Assembly: GCA_018896525.1 (NCBI GenBank)
Contig: JAHIMR010000048.1
Location: 1-64,000 of the forward strand
Length of the DNA stretch: 64,000 bases
Source of the DNA: Actinomycetota bacterium
Lineage (GTDB): Bacteria > Actinomycetota > Geothermincolia > Fen-727 > Anoxymicrobiaceae
Direction of reading: 5' to 3'
The position numbers and the translations under genes are program-made. Below, piece by piece: positions 44,063-52,940 of the stretch. Each line of letters begins with the position of its first letter. Positions within the stretch are counted from its first letter, which is position 1. The notes under the pieces were generated by a model. It made no database searches. It was not told the origin of the DNA and was given only the letters and a program-made list of their open reading frames with translations.

Positions 44063-45712
44063 CTACAACCGGGATGCGTCCTCGAAAACCGCCACCATCC
44101 GCTGTGAAACGGCGTCCCAGCTCAGGTGTTCCTTGACGTTCTTCCTCATCTCCTCGCCCTTGAGCTTCAGCTCGTGGTCGGGTATGTCCAGTACCGTACG
44201 GCAGGCGGCGGCGATGCGTGGTACCATCTTCTCATGTGTTCCCAGCAGCAACGCGTCTGCCTCACGCCCCCAGACCTTCCGGACCGGTTCCAGGGCCGCC
44301 TCGAGACCCGAGTGGTAAGTGGCTATCGGCACCACGCAGGCCGCCATCGCCTCGGTGGCGACCATCCCGAACGCCTCGGGGGCCAGCGATGGCACCAGCA
44401 ACGCGCGTGCGTGCGGCAGCAGGTAATGGTGCTCCTCCGGTGTAAGGTAGCCGGTGAAGATAACCGACTCCCTCATGTCAGAGTCGCGGCACAGGCGGAG
44501 GTACTCGTCGAGCATCCCACTGCCCGCCAGTTCATCAAGGAACGTTAGAACCGGAGTGAACAGGGGGCCGCTGCGCGTGTACTCCCTGTTGCCGTACTCG
44601 CAGAGACTCTTGAGCCTCCTCACATCGCCCTGGTCCAGCGCGTCCAGCATCAGTTCCAGGACCCCCCGTAGCTCCCCGAAACCCACTATCACCAGGCACA
44701 CCCCCGGATGCTCACGCATGACCAGCGGCAACGCGGGAAGGACACACTGTATCCCCTTGGTCTCCAGGAGTTTGCCCAGGAACATGACGAACGGTCGGCC
44801 CTCGGTTGCCAGTGAGCCCAGGCGATCACCGATATCCGGCTCCGGCAGCCAATCGGGGTGTTGGGCGTTTATCCTGATGACCTCACGCTCTATCGCCTGG
44901 TTCCCATCTTCGGGGACCGCTTCCACCCAGGCGTTACCCGAGAAGTCGCCCACCGTGACACCGGACATCCTCTCCTCTACCGCCTCGAGCAGCATGCCCA
45001 CCGACTGGCGTACGGTTCTGTCGGTGGGGGTGAACAGCTCTGTGTCCACGCCCGGCGGCATGATGTCAATCCTGCTATCCTGACCATCCACTACTTGGCC
45101 GAAGACCTCTCTTGCGACGTCCGCGGTGTGCCGGCTGGGAGCGAATATCCCGCTTGCGCCCTCGAGTCCCTCGGCACCGTAACGAAGGAAGCGACTGTCC
45201 TTCCTCACCGTGAACTCGATCGCGGACCCGTGCAGACTCACGAAGTACGGGGTGCCCGCCTTCTGTGCGACCGGTCTGATTATGTAGGGGAACATCACCA
45301 CGTGGTTGACCTGTATCGCGTCGGGCACGAACTGGTCGATGAGCCGGGAGAGGGAGCGCCGGTTCGCCTCCACGTACCGCTCGAGCTCCAAGTCGTCGAG
45401 ATCGGGGAACTCCTTGACCTCGAAGCCCTGGTAACTGTCCAGAACGTAGACCGGCAACAGGTCACCAATGTCCGGCTTGAAGACCATGCAGGAGCCGGGG
45501 TACTCCGTCTCCTGTTCCCATACGACCTGAGGGCTCATCCCGTCCGCCCTCTCGCACAGGAACGTCGTTACGAACTCCAGCCGGGGGTCGCCGTCCTGGC
45601 ACATTATCACCAGGTGGTGCCCCTGACGGCACAGCGCCCTGGCCAGCGACTGCACGTACTGGTTGCTCCCGGTCCCCCCGAGCAGGTAACCGTGGCAGAT
45701 CAGTATCCTCAA
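44063..45712 (-). CDS. Glycosyltransferase family 4
   Basis: This 549-residue GT-B enzyme opens with MRILICHGYLLGGTGSNQYV, the nucleotide-sugar glycosyltransferase N-terminal loop. The C-terminal donor-binding half contains FVMFLGKLLETKGIQCVLPA, VIFTGYLTPEEHHYLLPHA and SLAPEAFGMVATEAMAACVV with the E-x7-E signature. It is about 150 residues longer than a typical GT4, with insertions before and within the C-terminal domain (DALDQGDVRRLKSLCEYG). Acceptor and product are unknown; surface glycan or glycoprotein decoration is likely given its position between two surface-protein genes. It is convergent with the propeller gene. Confidence 0.85.
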   Translation of the reverse strand: MRILICHGYLLGGTGSNQYVQSLARALCRQGHHLVIMCQDGDPRLEFVTTFLCERADGMSPQVVWEQETEYPGSCMVFKPDIGDLLPVYVLDSYQGFEVKEFPDLDDLELERYVEANRRSLSRLIDQFVPDAIQVNHVVMFPYIIRPVAQKAGTPYFVSLHGSAIEFTVRKDSRFLRYGAEGLEGASGIFAPSRHTADVAREVFGQVVDGQDSRIDIMPPGVDTELFTPTDRTVRQSVGMLLEAVEERMSGVTVGDFSGNAWVEAVPEDGNQAIEREVIRINAQHPDWLPEPDIGDRLGSLATEGRPFVMFLGKLLETKGIQCVLPALPLVMREHPGVCLVIVGFGELRGVLELMLDALDQGDVRRLKSLCEYGNREYTRSGPLFTPVLTFLDELAGSGMLDEYLRLCRDSDMRESVIFTGYLTPEEHHYLLPHARALLVPSLAPEAFGMVATEAMAACVVPIATYHSGLEAALEPVRKVWGREADALLLGTHEKMVPRIAAACRTVLDIPDHELKLKGEEMRKNVKEHLSWDAVSQRMVAVFEDASRL

Positions 45713-45901
45713 GCGCTCTCCTCAATAGAAACGACTGTGAGATTATAACCCGTTAGGGGGGAACCGTTCTCTATTCACGGTTAAGATCGCTCGGCGCTTC
45801 CCGGCCTACACGTGTTCTAATGAAAGGGACTGTTAATGACATTGTCACTGATGCCATCGATAGCCAGCCGTGGACCGTTTCTGCCGGCTCGCTATTACTC
45901 T

Positions 45902-45962
45902 TAGCGCCAGCATCTTGCCGGCATTCGTTTCAGCCTGTGCCGCCTGGAAGGCGGCGCTACAA
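45902..45962. repeat. GCGCTA-ended extragenic repeat, copy 2
   Basis: The sequence runs TAGCGCCAGCATCTTGCCGG, then GCCGCCTGGAAGGCGGCGCT. The right part alone is a hairpin (GCCGCCTGGAAGGCGGC). It is a relative of 5890-5952 and, more distantly, of CGCCGGCTTTTGCCGGCG at 49265. Confidence 0.6.
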
Positions 45963-45968
45963 TGGGGG

Positions 45969-48965
45969 TCAGTCCCCAAACCCGCCTATCGTATCCGTTC
46001 CCGCGCCCCGACCGTTCCAGTACATGGCCCGCTCCACCATTATCTTGGCTCCCGCGGTCTTTGAGGTGACAAGGACGGCGGCCCTGCCGTTTATGCCCTT
46101 GTCCCCCATCGAGTAGGTGTCACGGGAGTTGGCACCGATCGTCTCGGTGAAGACCACGTTTCCGGCACCGTCCGGTGTCAGGTAGCTTATCTCTACCGTC
46201 ACCGCGCTGTCGTTGGGGTTGGCCACCAGTGTGTAGGTCTCATATCCACCGCCCGCCTGCCCGTCGGGGAGGTAGAAGGTGGTGTGGGGCTCGCTCATCC
46301 CGATAGAGTCGTGGGAAGCTTCTCCCAGGGCGGTCCCCGCTCCCCAGTACATGGCCCTCTCGGCGATTATGGCCTGTGAGCCACTCACCTTGGTGGAGAA
46401 GTCCGAGCCGGGAAGGAAGTCGTTCACCCTTATGGTGCAGCGGGAGTTGGCGGGCATGTTGATGGGGTTTGCCGGGTGCGGCACGTCGCCTGAGTTTGTC
46501 AGGTAGGTCACGTTCACGTCTGTTGCGCTGTCCTGCGGGTTCTGGACCAGAACGTAGGTGGTGAACCCGTAGTTTGTGGTGCCTTCCGCCAGGTAGTAGT
46601 CGGCGGCGGGAGCGGTCGTCCCGATCGAGTCGTGGCCCGAGCGGCGGTTATTCCGGTACATCGCCCTCTCGGGGATTATCGGGATGTCGGAGACCACCTT
46701 GATGGAGGCGTCCTTGGCCCCTATGTCTTCTGCCATGCTGTAGGTCTTTCGCTGGTTGGCCGGTATTTTCTTTTCCACTGTTACCGGGTCGGCCCCCTCT
46801 ATCATGTAGGTGACCTGTGCTGTTGCCTCTGTACTGTTTGGGTTCTGTATGAGAAGCCAGCACTCGAACCCCCAGGCCGAGGACCCTTCAGCCAGGTACC
46901 AGGTCTTTGCCGGAGAGGTGACACCGATCGAGCAGTGCCCGTCCGGGGATGGTGCTCCCTCCCCGGTCCAGCTCATGGTGCGGTCCACCGCTATGGTCTT
47001 GCCCTCCTTGCACTCCACCTTGGTCGAGAAGTCCTTGTCTCCCAGGGTGTCGGCCGGGTTGACCGTTGCCTGGCTTCCTGCCGGGAGCGTTACCGTTCCG
47101 CCGCTGGTTGCCCCCTCGTCGGTCATGTAAGTGATATCCGCACTCACCTGCTCATTGTTCGGGTTCTCTATGGTTATGTAGCAGTCGAACCCCCAGGCTG
47201 TTGTGCCTTCGGCCAGGTACCAGGTGGGGATTCCGGCTTCTGTCACCGTGAAGGCATCCGTCTTGCTGCCGCTCTGATCATCGTCATTTGTGACCATGGC
47301 CTTGTAGGAGCCAGCAGTAGCGCCTGTAAGGTCGAACTTGCAGGTTATCTTGGTAGAGGCGACCACGCTCACGTTGGTAGCGGTTATCGTTCCCCCTCCT
47401 GTCTCACCGGAGCCTGATGGCCCAATGAGATATGCATTGGCCCCATCTCTGAAGTTTGTACCCGCAAGGTTGGTTATGGAGACTGTACCATCGTTAGTGC
47501 CGCTCGATGGGGTGATGCCGGTCACTGTGGGGGCATTGTGCTTATTCACCGTAAATCCCCCGGAGAGTGCTTTGGGGATCTCGCTCCCGGTTGTCACGTT
47601 CACGTCCCTCGCGCCGGTTGCCGCATTATCCGAGATGGTGATGTTAGCGGTCGCGTGGGTTGCGTCTGTCACGGTTGTGGAGTTGACGGTGATTCCAGAG
47701 CCGAAGGCCGCTGCACTGGTGCCGCCCGCAAAGCTGGTATTGCTTCCCGTGATGCTGACATCCAGGGTCTGGCCTCGCCTTCCGGAGGTGGGGCTTACCG
47801 AGGCAATGCTCGGACCCCTGGTCATGTAAACACTGCAGCCAGTGGCGGAGGAGTTGTTCCATGTCCCGACACATAAGTCATTGTCGTAGATTATCATTTC
47901 CCGGGCCCCATCCTGGTCCGCGTCACCAAACCCGTTCGTGTTCTCCGATGTCCACGTATACGGGGGACCGACGGCACCATCCGTGCTGTAAACGAGACAG
48001 CCGGAGTTGTTCAGCGTTCCCGCGTAGAGCCTGGACTTGAACACATGTAACGACGAGACTTCTTGGTTGGTGAATCCAAGACCGAATCCGGGCTGATTGA
48101 CCAGGGTCCAGGGATCTACACCATCGTATCTACGGACCTCGCCGCCGGTCTGCGGAACGATGCCGGTTCGCGTCCCAGCGTAGAGCTTTCCCTCGAAAAC
48201 AGCCAGGGAAAGTGCCCAGTCGTTGCCCGCGTTTCCAAGTCCAAGGGTACCGACCTGCGCAGCGGTCGTCCCGTCGTAGCTTATTACCTCGCACCCATTA
48301 GGATTCAGCGTACCTATGTAGAGATCCTCTCCTGAGCCATCGTCGTAAACAGCCATACAGGCTGCGCGTTGATTGTTGGCAAATCCGAAACCGTCTGCCG
48401 TCACCGACACCCATGTTGTGCCATCGGTAGTACTATGCAACTGGAATCGTACTGTAGGTCCCCAAGATGTTCCAACGTATAGCTTCTCCCCGGAACCATC
48501 GTCGTAGACAGCCATGGACAGGGCCTCAACCGGGTTGTCCACAAAACTGCCGGTGTTCACTCGCGTCCATGTGACGCCACCGTCGTAGCGCAGGACCTCG
48601 CATCCGTCGGTCCAATTGATCGTCCCGACGTAGAGCTTTGATTGAAACACCGCCATGCAATAGGCTTCTGTGTTGTTCGGGTTACCCAGCCCACCCGTGC
48701 CCACCGGTGTCCAGCTGGAACCATCGTAGCGATATACCCCACATCCATCGCCACCGTTCCAGGTCCCAACGTAGAGTTTCTCACCCGAACCATCGTTGTA
48801 AACAGCCATGGAGGATGCCCTGGTGTTGAGGCCAGACCCGAAACCGCCGGTGTCAACGGGAACCCACGTATCGGCCAGGGCAGGGCCCGCTTGAAAAACA
48901 GCCGGCATCAGCAATCCCGATATCAACAACAAAGCTGACACAAACACAAGGGTTTTCAATCGCAT
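45969..48965 (-). CDS. Secreted repeat protein: seven N-terminal propeller-like units, IPT/TIG-like domains, four LAEGTTAWGF repeats
   Basis: This 998-residue protein has a signal peptide (TLVFVSALLLISGLLMPAVF). The N-terminal ~360 residues hold seven units around SSMAVYNDGSGEKLYVGTW, a second propeller type. Then come two immunoglobulin-like IPT/TIG domains (SIASVSPTSGRRGQTLDVSI; TVTGITPSSGTNDGTVSI). The C-terminal ~420 residues are four LAEGTTAWGF-type repeats ending in DTIGG, arranged as in the gene at 41806-44001 and nearly identical over long stretches. It is probably displayed on the cell surface. I chose the ATG at 48965, six bases from GGGGTG. A GTG at 48974 is the alternative. Confidence 0.85.
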   Translation of the reverse strand: MRLKTLVFVSALLLISGLLMPAVFQAGPALADTWVPVDTGGFGSGLNTRASSMAVYNDGSGEKLYVGTWNGGDGCGVYRYDGSSWTPVGTGGLGNPNNTEAYCMAVFQSKLYVGTINWTDGCEVLRYDGGVTWTRVNTGSFVDNPVEALSMAVYDDGSGEKLYVGTSWGPTVRFQLHSTTDGTTWVSVTADGFGFANNQRAACMAVYDDGSGEDLYIGTLNPNGCEVISYDGTTAAQVGTLGLGNAGNDWALSLAVFEGKLYAGTRTGIVPQTGGEVRRYDGVDPWTLVNQPGFGLGFTNQEVSSLHVFKSRLYAGTLNNSGCLVYSTDGAVGPPYTWTSENTNGFGDADQDGAREMIIYDNDLCVGTWNNSSATGCSVYMTRGPSIASVSPTSGRRGQTLDVSITGSNTSFAGGTSAAAFGSGITVNSTTVTDATHATANITISDNAATGARDVNVTTGSEIPKALSGGFTVNKHNAPTVTGITPSSGTNDGTVSITNLAGTNFRDGANAYLIGPSGSGETGGGTITATNVSVVASTKITCKFDLTGATAGSYKAMVTNDDDQSGSKTDAFTVTEAGIPTWYLAEGTTAWGFDCYITIENPNNEQVSADITYMTDEGATSGGTVTLPAGSQATVNPADTLGDKDFSTKVECKEGKTIAVDRTMSWTGEGAPSPDGHCSIGVTSPAKTWYLAEGSSAWGFECWLLIQNPNSTEATAQVTYMIEGADPVTVEKKIPANQRKTYSMAEDIGAKDASIKVVSDIPIIPERAMYRNNRRSGHDSIGTTAPAADYYLAEGTTNYGFTTYVLVQNPQDSATDVNVTYLTNSGDVPHPANPINMPANSRCTIRVNDFLPGSDFSTKVSGSQAIIAERAMYWGAGTALGEASHDSIGMSEPHTTFYLPDGQAGGGYETYTLVANPNDSAVTVEISYLTPDGAGNVVFTETIGANSRDTYSMGDKGINGRAAVLVTSKTAGAKIMVERAMYWNGRGAGTDTIGGFGD

Positions 48966-49282
48966 AACAAACACCCCAATCTTCTACTCTAGGCTTGAAT
49001 ACCCCTTTATGGTTTCTTCTGGTGTTTTCTCACGTCTTGTATCGTCATCAATAGTGTTGTTCTTGACCGTTCCTCGAACCGGGATACGGATTGAGTCAAG
49101 CCTCTCGGGCTAAGCCCCCGCGCGTCGCCTCCGGTAATAATCCGTTGAACCCTACATTTCCCTTGTCCGGCCACGACATCAAAATCTTACCATCTCTCAA
49201 GCCGATTGTTGCGTTAAAAGCCCTGTCTAAAAGAGGATCAGGCCTCTTGAGTTGCCTTTTTTCCCGCCGGCTTTTGCCGGCG
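48966..49282 (-). promoter_or_regulatory. Leader region with mutually exclusive stems upstream of the surface gene
   Basis: The region between the surface gene and the amidohydrolase is about 317 bp. Viewed on the minus strand, ACGGATT (49139-49145) can pair with AATCCGT (49086-49092), closing around a GGGC-TTA-GCCC hairpin (49107-49117). The same AATCCGT/GACTC tract can instead pair with ACGG and GTCAAG near 49062-49070. Alternating pairings of this kind are usual for riboswitches. I see no gene here. Confidence 0.35.
49265..49282. repeat. Short hairpin CGCCGGC-TTTT-GCCGGCG
   Basis: A perfect 7-bp stem immediately follows the amidohydrolase stop codon. On that strand it is followed by GGGAAAAAA, not T, so it is not a canonical terminator. 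It resembles the GCGCTA-type extragenic repeats. Confidence 0.5.
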
Positions 49283-50173
49283 CTACAAGGTCATTTCCAG
49301 CAGGCGGCCGGCGTTCTCGAAGAACACCTTGCGGTTGAACTCCTCGCCGAGGCCGACGTCGAGGATGCTGTCGATACAGTCCTCGTAGGTGTAGGGGATG
49401 TTGGGGTAGTCGCTCCCGAACAGTATGCGGTCGGATAGCTCCTCCAGGGTGGCGGGGTCGAAATCGGCCGTAACCTCCAGCGGGGGGAACTCGCGCCTGC
49501 TCACCAGGTCGGCCATCAGCTCCGGGTCGATGAAGTTGACCGAGGTATCCAGGTACAGGTTGGGGTAACGGCGTACCATCCCGAAGAACCGGTCGAACTC
49601 GAACGCCCCCATGTGGGCGACTATCACCTTCATCTCGGGGAACTCCCTCATCACCGGCTCGAAGTTGTCGGCCCCAACGTATCGGTTGGCGATTGGGGCG
49701 GTGCCGGCGTGTATGGTGAGTATCCTGTCGTTCTCCAGCAGGCACCGGTAGACCTCTTCCATGCGCTCGTCGTTGGGGTAGAAGTCGCTCACCAGGGGCT
49801 GGAGCTTTATGCCGACGAAGCCGCGGTCGAAGAGCGCCTGGAGCATCTCCACGTTCCCCTCGTCTCCCGGGAATACGGTGGCGAACGGAATCGCGGCACG
49901 GTGCCTGCGGCGGAAGGTATCGGTCCAGCGGTTCAGCTCCGCGGCCATCCCCGGCTTGTGGGCGTAGTTGTAGGTCACGAAACGCTGGACCCCGAAACCC
50001 TGAAGCGTCCTTGCCAGGGCGTCGGGGGAATCCTTGTAACGAATACTCCAGTTCCTCTGGTCGAAGTACTCCCATATCGAGTCGAAGAGAGGTGCCGGGA
50101 AGAAGTGGGAATGCATGTCGATTATCTTTCCCCGCAGGTAATCGGGGACCTGCCTCGGTGCTTCAACCATCAT
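49283..50173 (-). CDS. Amidohydrolase family 2 (ACMSD-like) metal-dependent hydrolase
   Basis: The 296-residue TIM-barrel protein has the metal motifs of the amidohydrolase_2 group: IIDMHSHFFP (HxH), ILTIHAGTAP (His), VIVAHMGAFEFD (His) and ILFGSDYPNIPY (Asp). Members include decarboxylases and lactonases such as ACMSD and 4-oxalomesaconate hydratase; the substrate is unknown. Starts ATGATG; I use 50173. The gene is divergent from the metallo-beta-lactamase protein, across 215 bp containing paired palindromic repeats. Confidence 0.8.
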   Translation of the reverse strand: MMVEAPRQVPDYLRGKIIDMHSHFFPAPLFDSIWEYFDQRNWSIRYKDSPDALARTLQGFGVQRFVTYNYAHKPGMAAELNRWTDTFRRRHRAAIPFATVFPGDEGNVEMLQALFDRGFVGIKLQPLVSDFYPNDERMEEVYRCLLENDRILTIHAGTAPIANRYVGADNFEPVMREFPEMKVIVAHMGAFEFDRFFGMVRRYPNLYLDTSVNFIDPELMADLVSRREFPPLEVTADFDPATLEELSDRILFGSDYPNIPYTYEDCIDSILDVGLGEEFNRKVFFENAGRLLEMTL

Positions 50174-50202
50174 CCACGCGGCTCCCTCTGGTAACGTTAT
50201 CC

Positions 50203-50275
50203 TTGCAAAAGGGGCCAGGCCCCAAACGCAAGTATTTTACCGCTAAACAATGTGCAAAAGGGGCCAGGCCCCTTT
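50203..50275. repeat. Two GGGGCCAGGCCCC palindromes with ACGCAAG tag
   Basis: Two copies of TGCAAAAGGGGCCAGGCCCC are separated by AAACGCAAGTATTTTACCGC. The symmetric core is GGGGCC-A-GGCCCC. The tag AAACGCAAG also flanks the GTACCCGGTAC repeats at 2741-2807 and 59649-59685. Confidence 0.8.
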
Positions 50276-50388
50276 TTCGCGCTTTTGGGACCCGGCCCGG
50301 AGGGCCTCCCGGTTTTACAACAGTGGCCGCAATCAATATGATGACACCCACTCGGACAGGAAACCGGCGTAAGGATGGGGCACCTGAG

Positions 50389-51429
50389 ATGGAAGAGCAA
50401 CGGTTCGGGAGGATAAGGGTAATACCGGGGGAGAACGGCTCACGGTTCCCGTCATGCACCTCGCTGATTGTCGAGGACGACGTTCGCACCATTATCGACA
50501 CCGGCTGCGGAGAGGCGGCGATTGGACACCTGCTCGAGGAAGGGCCGATCGACCGCGTGATCAACACCCACTTCCACTTCGACCATATCTGTGGAAACTA
50601 CCTCCTCCCCGAGGCCGAGGTCTGGCTCAACCGCAGGGAGGCCCCCTGCTTTCGTGAGCTCGTCAACGTCGCCCGCCTCCTGGGCGTCGTGGAGCTTGAC
50701 GGCGAGGAGGCAGGAGAACGCTGGGTCAAGGAGGTGGCCGAGGGCTCCATCACCACCGCGAAGCCGACGCCGTACCGGGACGTGAGGTGGTATCTCTCCA
50801 CCCGCCGGCTGGACAACACCTACCGCTGGGGGGACGAGATAGAGTTCGGCCATACCAAGGCAAAGGTCCTCTCCGCCCCGGGGCACAGCCTGGGCAACAG
50901 CTTCCTCTTCTTCCCCGAGGAGCGGGTGGTATATACCGGTGACGTGGACATGACCGCCTTCGGGCCGTGGTACGGGAGCACCGACGGTGACATCGACGCT
51001 TTCATAACCTCGGCGGTGAGCCTGGTGGACCTGGAGGCGGACCACTTCGTAACCGGCCACGAGCGGGGGGTCCTGACCCTGGAGGAGTTCATGGACTCGC
51101 TGGGTGAGTACCTGGGGGTGATTGACCGGAGGGACGAGATCATCACCGAGGGCATCGAGAAGGGACTCTCGGTGGAGGAGATGGTCTCCCCGGGGCTCTG
51201 CTATCCCCCCGAGTCGCACAACGACCCCTGGGCTTACATCTGGGACAAGATGACGGTGAGGAAGCATGTCCGCCGCCTGGTGTCCACCGGTGCCGTCGGG
51301 TTGGAGATGGAAAGGTCATCGGAGTTGCTCAAGGACACCGAGCCCCTGTCTCTCATCGGCTACGGGTTCGAGCTGGCGGCCGACCCCGAGCCGGACAACG
51401 GGGAGATCGACATGTTCCTGGACGGCTAG
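50389..51429 (+). CDS. Metallo-beta-lactamase fold hydrolase
   Basis: This 346-residue cytoplasmic protein has the MBL signature RVINTHFHFDHICGN (HxHxDH), the second metal histidine in SAPGHSLGNSF, the bridging Asp in VVYTGDVDMTAFG and the distal His in VTGHERGV. These proteins bind two metals and hydrolyse esters, thioesters or other bonds; the substrate is unknown. The C-terminal ~130 residues form an extra helical domain and end DPEPDNGEIDMFLDG. The start ATG at 50389 is the first that makes sense by homology; the frame is open to 50011. A deleted copy of this gene sits 1.5 kb downstream. Confidence 0.85.
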   Translation: MEEQRFGRIRVIPGENGSRFPSCTSLIVEDDVRTIIDTGCGEAAIGHLLEEGPIDRVINTHFHFDHICGNYLLPEAEVWLNRREAPCFRELVNVARLLGVVELDGEEAGERWVKEVAEGSITTAKPTPYRDVRWYLSTRRLDNTYRWGDEIEFGHTKAKVLSAPGHSLGNSFLFFPEERVVYTGDVDMTAFGPWYGSTDGDIDAFITSAVSLVDLEADHFVTGHERGVLTLEEFMDSLGEYLGVIDRRDEIITEGIEKGLSVEEMVSPGLCYPPESHNDPWAYIWDKMTVRKHVRRLVSTGAVGLEMERSSELLKDTEPLSLIGYGFELAADPEPDNGEIDMFLDG

Positions 51430-51624
51430 AGACCAGTCTACCCGATGAGTGATGATCTTTCCAAGGGAGGGGACGATGGAGCGGACTGAAGCCCGCCCTC
51501 GAGCAGTGAGTTACGCGTCGGGTAGTTTGAGTCGCTCCCCGAGTTTCACCGTTCGGAGCGCCATCCCCGTTGCGCCATCCCCGTCTTTGATATGATAAAA
51601 CTCGTAGAGATCGGAGTAATCGCA

Positions 51625-51936
51625 ATGGACGAAATCACGTCAAGGCGAGTAAGTAAAGTGCTGTTGGAACTGGATTCCGGCGGTTCGCCTCTGGAAAAAG
51701 TGGCGGAAGAGATATCGCGGTTGGCGCCGGACAGGATTGTCGCGTCCATTATGAAATCGACTCTCGCGGCCAAGATCGCGATAGACGACTTCGACGCCGG
51801 CTTAGAGGCGGAGGGAATCGTTCACGCCCAGGCCGACCTGCACCCCGCCGTAAACTCGTTCTACACGGCGAGCGCGGTCCTCGCGAAATTAGATACCGGC
51901 AGGGTAATTGAAGCCGCGGGCCGCTCACGGTGCTAG
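51625..51936 (+). CDS. Hypothetical protein upstream of the MNT/HEPN pair
   Basis: This 103-residue protein starts MDEITSRRVSKVLLELDSGG with a CGGAG site upstream. It is predicted to be mostly helical; I recognise no domain. It lies 9 bp ahead of the nucleotidyltransferase gene and in the same direction, so the three form an operon. It may act as an adaptor or regulator of the MNT/HEPN module, or be unrelated. Codon use is like its neighbours. Confidence 0.6.
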   Translation: MDEITSRRVSKVLLELDSGGSPLEKVAEEISRLAPDRIVASIMKSTLAAKIAIDDFDAGLEAEGIVHAQADLHPAVNSFYTASAVLAKLDTGRVIEAAGRSRC

Positions 51937-51945
51937 GAGGAAGAT

Positions 51946-52299
51946 ATGGCCAAACAAAGCGATTTCGAGCATTCGGATAGGCCAAACGAGCAAATCCTTT
52001 CGGAACTGGTGCGCCGTATTGTTGATTCCGTTCGGCCGTTACGGATCATTTTGTTTGGCTCTGGAGCCTGCGGCGAAATGGGACCGGACAGCGATCTCGA
52101 CCTGCTTGTGGTGATGCCAGATGGCGTGCATCGCAGGCGGACAGCCCAGGCCGTCTACCGGAGTCTCAGGGGACTCGGTGTTCCCAAGGACGTGGTTGTG
52201 GTGACGGAGAGCGATGTCCGGCAGTATGCCTCGAATCCCTCGCTTATCCTCTACCAGGCCTTACGACAGGGAAAGGAGCTCTACCATGCCGCAAGATAG
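51946..52299 (+). CDS. MNT-type minimal nucleotidyltransferase (antitoxin-like)
   Basis: The 117-residue protein has the minimal nucleotidyltransferase signature LRIILFGSGACGEMGPDSDLDLLVV, that is GS-x10-DxD. A third acidic position is in VPKDVVVVTESD. In MNT/HEPN pairs this enzyme can AMPylate or otherwise neutralise the HEPN RNase. It has the full GSxx motif, so it may be active. The GGAGGAAGAT site is good. It overlaps the HEPN gene by 14 bp. Confidence 0.85.
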   Translation: MAKQSDFEHSDRPNEQILSELVRRIVDSVRPLRIILFGSGACGEMGPDSDLDLLVVMPDGVHRRRTAQAVYRSLRGLGVPKDVVVVTESDVRQYASNPSLILYQALRQGKELYHAAR

Positions 52300-52684
52300 G
52301 CCTACGCCTGGTTCGCCGCATGATTGGCTGGCGCGGGCGAACGGTGATCTGGCCTTGGCCAAGGCTCCCCTGCCTGAGGGGGCGTTCCTGGAAGACTTCT
52401 GCTTTCACGCCCAGCAGGCGGCGGAAAAGGCGCTGAAAGCTGTGTATCAACACCACGGATGGGTGTTCCGTTTTACGCACGACCTGGATGAACTGGTCAC
52501 GGGCCTGAAGGACCATGGTCTTGAAATTCCCTCCAGTGTTGATGAGGCGATTGTTCTTACGAGCTTTGCCCGGGAAGCCCGTTATCCGGGATTCGTCGAA
52601 GCGGTAACTGATGAAGAATACCACGAGGCGATTCGGCAAGCCGAATCGGTCACCTCCTGGGCCGCAAAGGAACTCGGAGAATGA
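52286..52684 (+). CDS. HEPN domain protein (toxin-like partner)
   Basis: The 132-residue protein is a HEPN four-helix bundle: DWLARANGDLALAKAP, FCFHAQQAAEKALKAVYQHH, FTHDLDELVTGLKD, and the FAREARYPG segment characteristic of HEPN partners of MNT proteins. It pairs with the overlapping MNT gene. Classical RNase HEPN proteins carry an Rx4-6H motif; I do not see a clean one, so it may be a non-toxic HEPN or use a variant. ATG at 52286 follows AAAGGAG. Confidence 0.85.
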   Translation: MPQDRPTPGSPHDWLARANGDLALAKAPLPEGAFLEDFCFHAQQAAEKALKAVYQHHGWVFRFTHDLDELVTGLKDHGLEIPSSVDEAIVLTSFAREARYPGFVEAVTDEEYHEAIRQAESVTSWAAKELGE

Positions 52685-52940
52685 ACGACGACCGCGTGCT
52701 CATTGAAGATTAACTGCCGATCCAGGCGATCAGCGCCGAGGCGTCGTCTACGGACCCCTCTTGCATGTCGACTGTTGAAGGTGTGACTCTCTGCGGTGGC
52801 CCATCCCCCACACCTTTGAGGGGCGTCTCAGTCGCCCTCGGGGAGGTTGGATGAAGTTTTACAACCGTGCCCCCAATCACATTCCACTCGCACGTGGTCG
52901 GCGGTCGGGCGCCGGCAAGAACGGCGGAGGAAGGCTCGCC

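Noticed and set aside
49265-49282. Rho-independent terminator of the amidohydrolase gene
   Set aside because: The stem is perfect, but on that strand it is followed by G and A residues rather than a T-run; it looks like an extragenic repeat.
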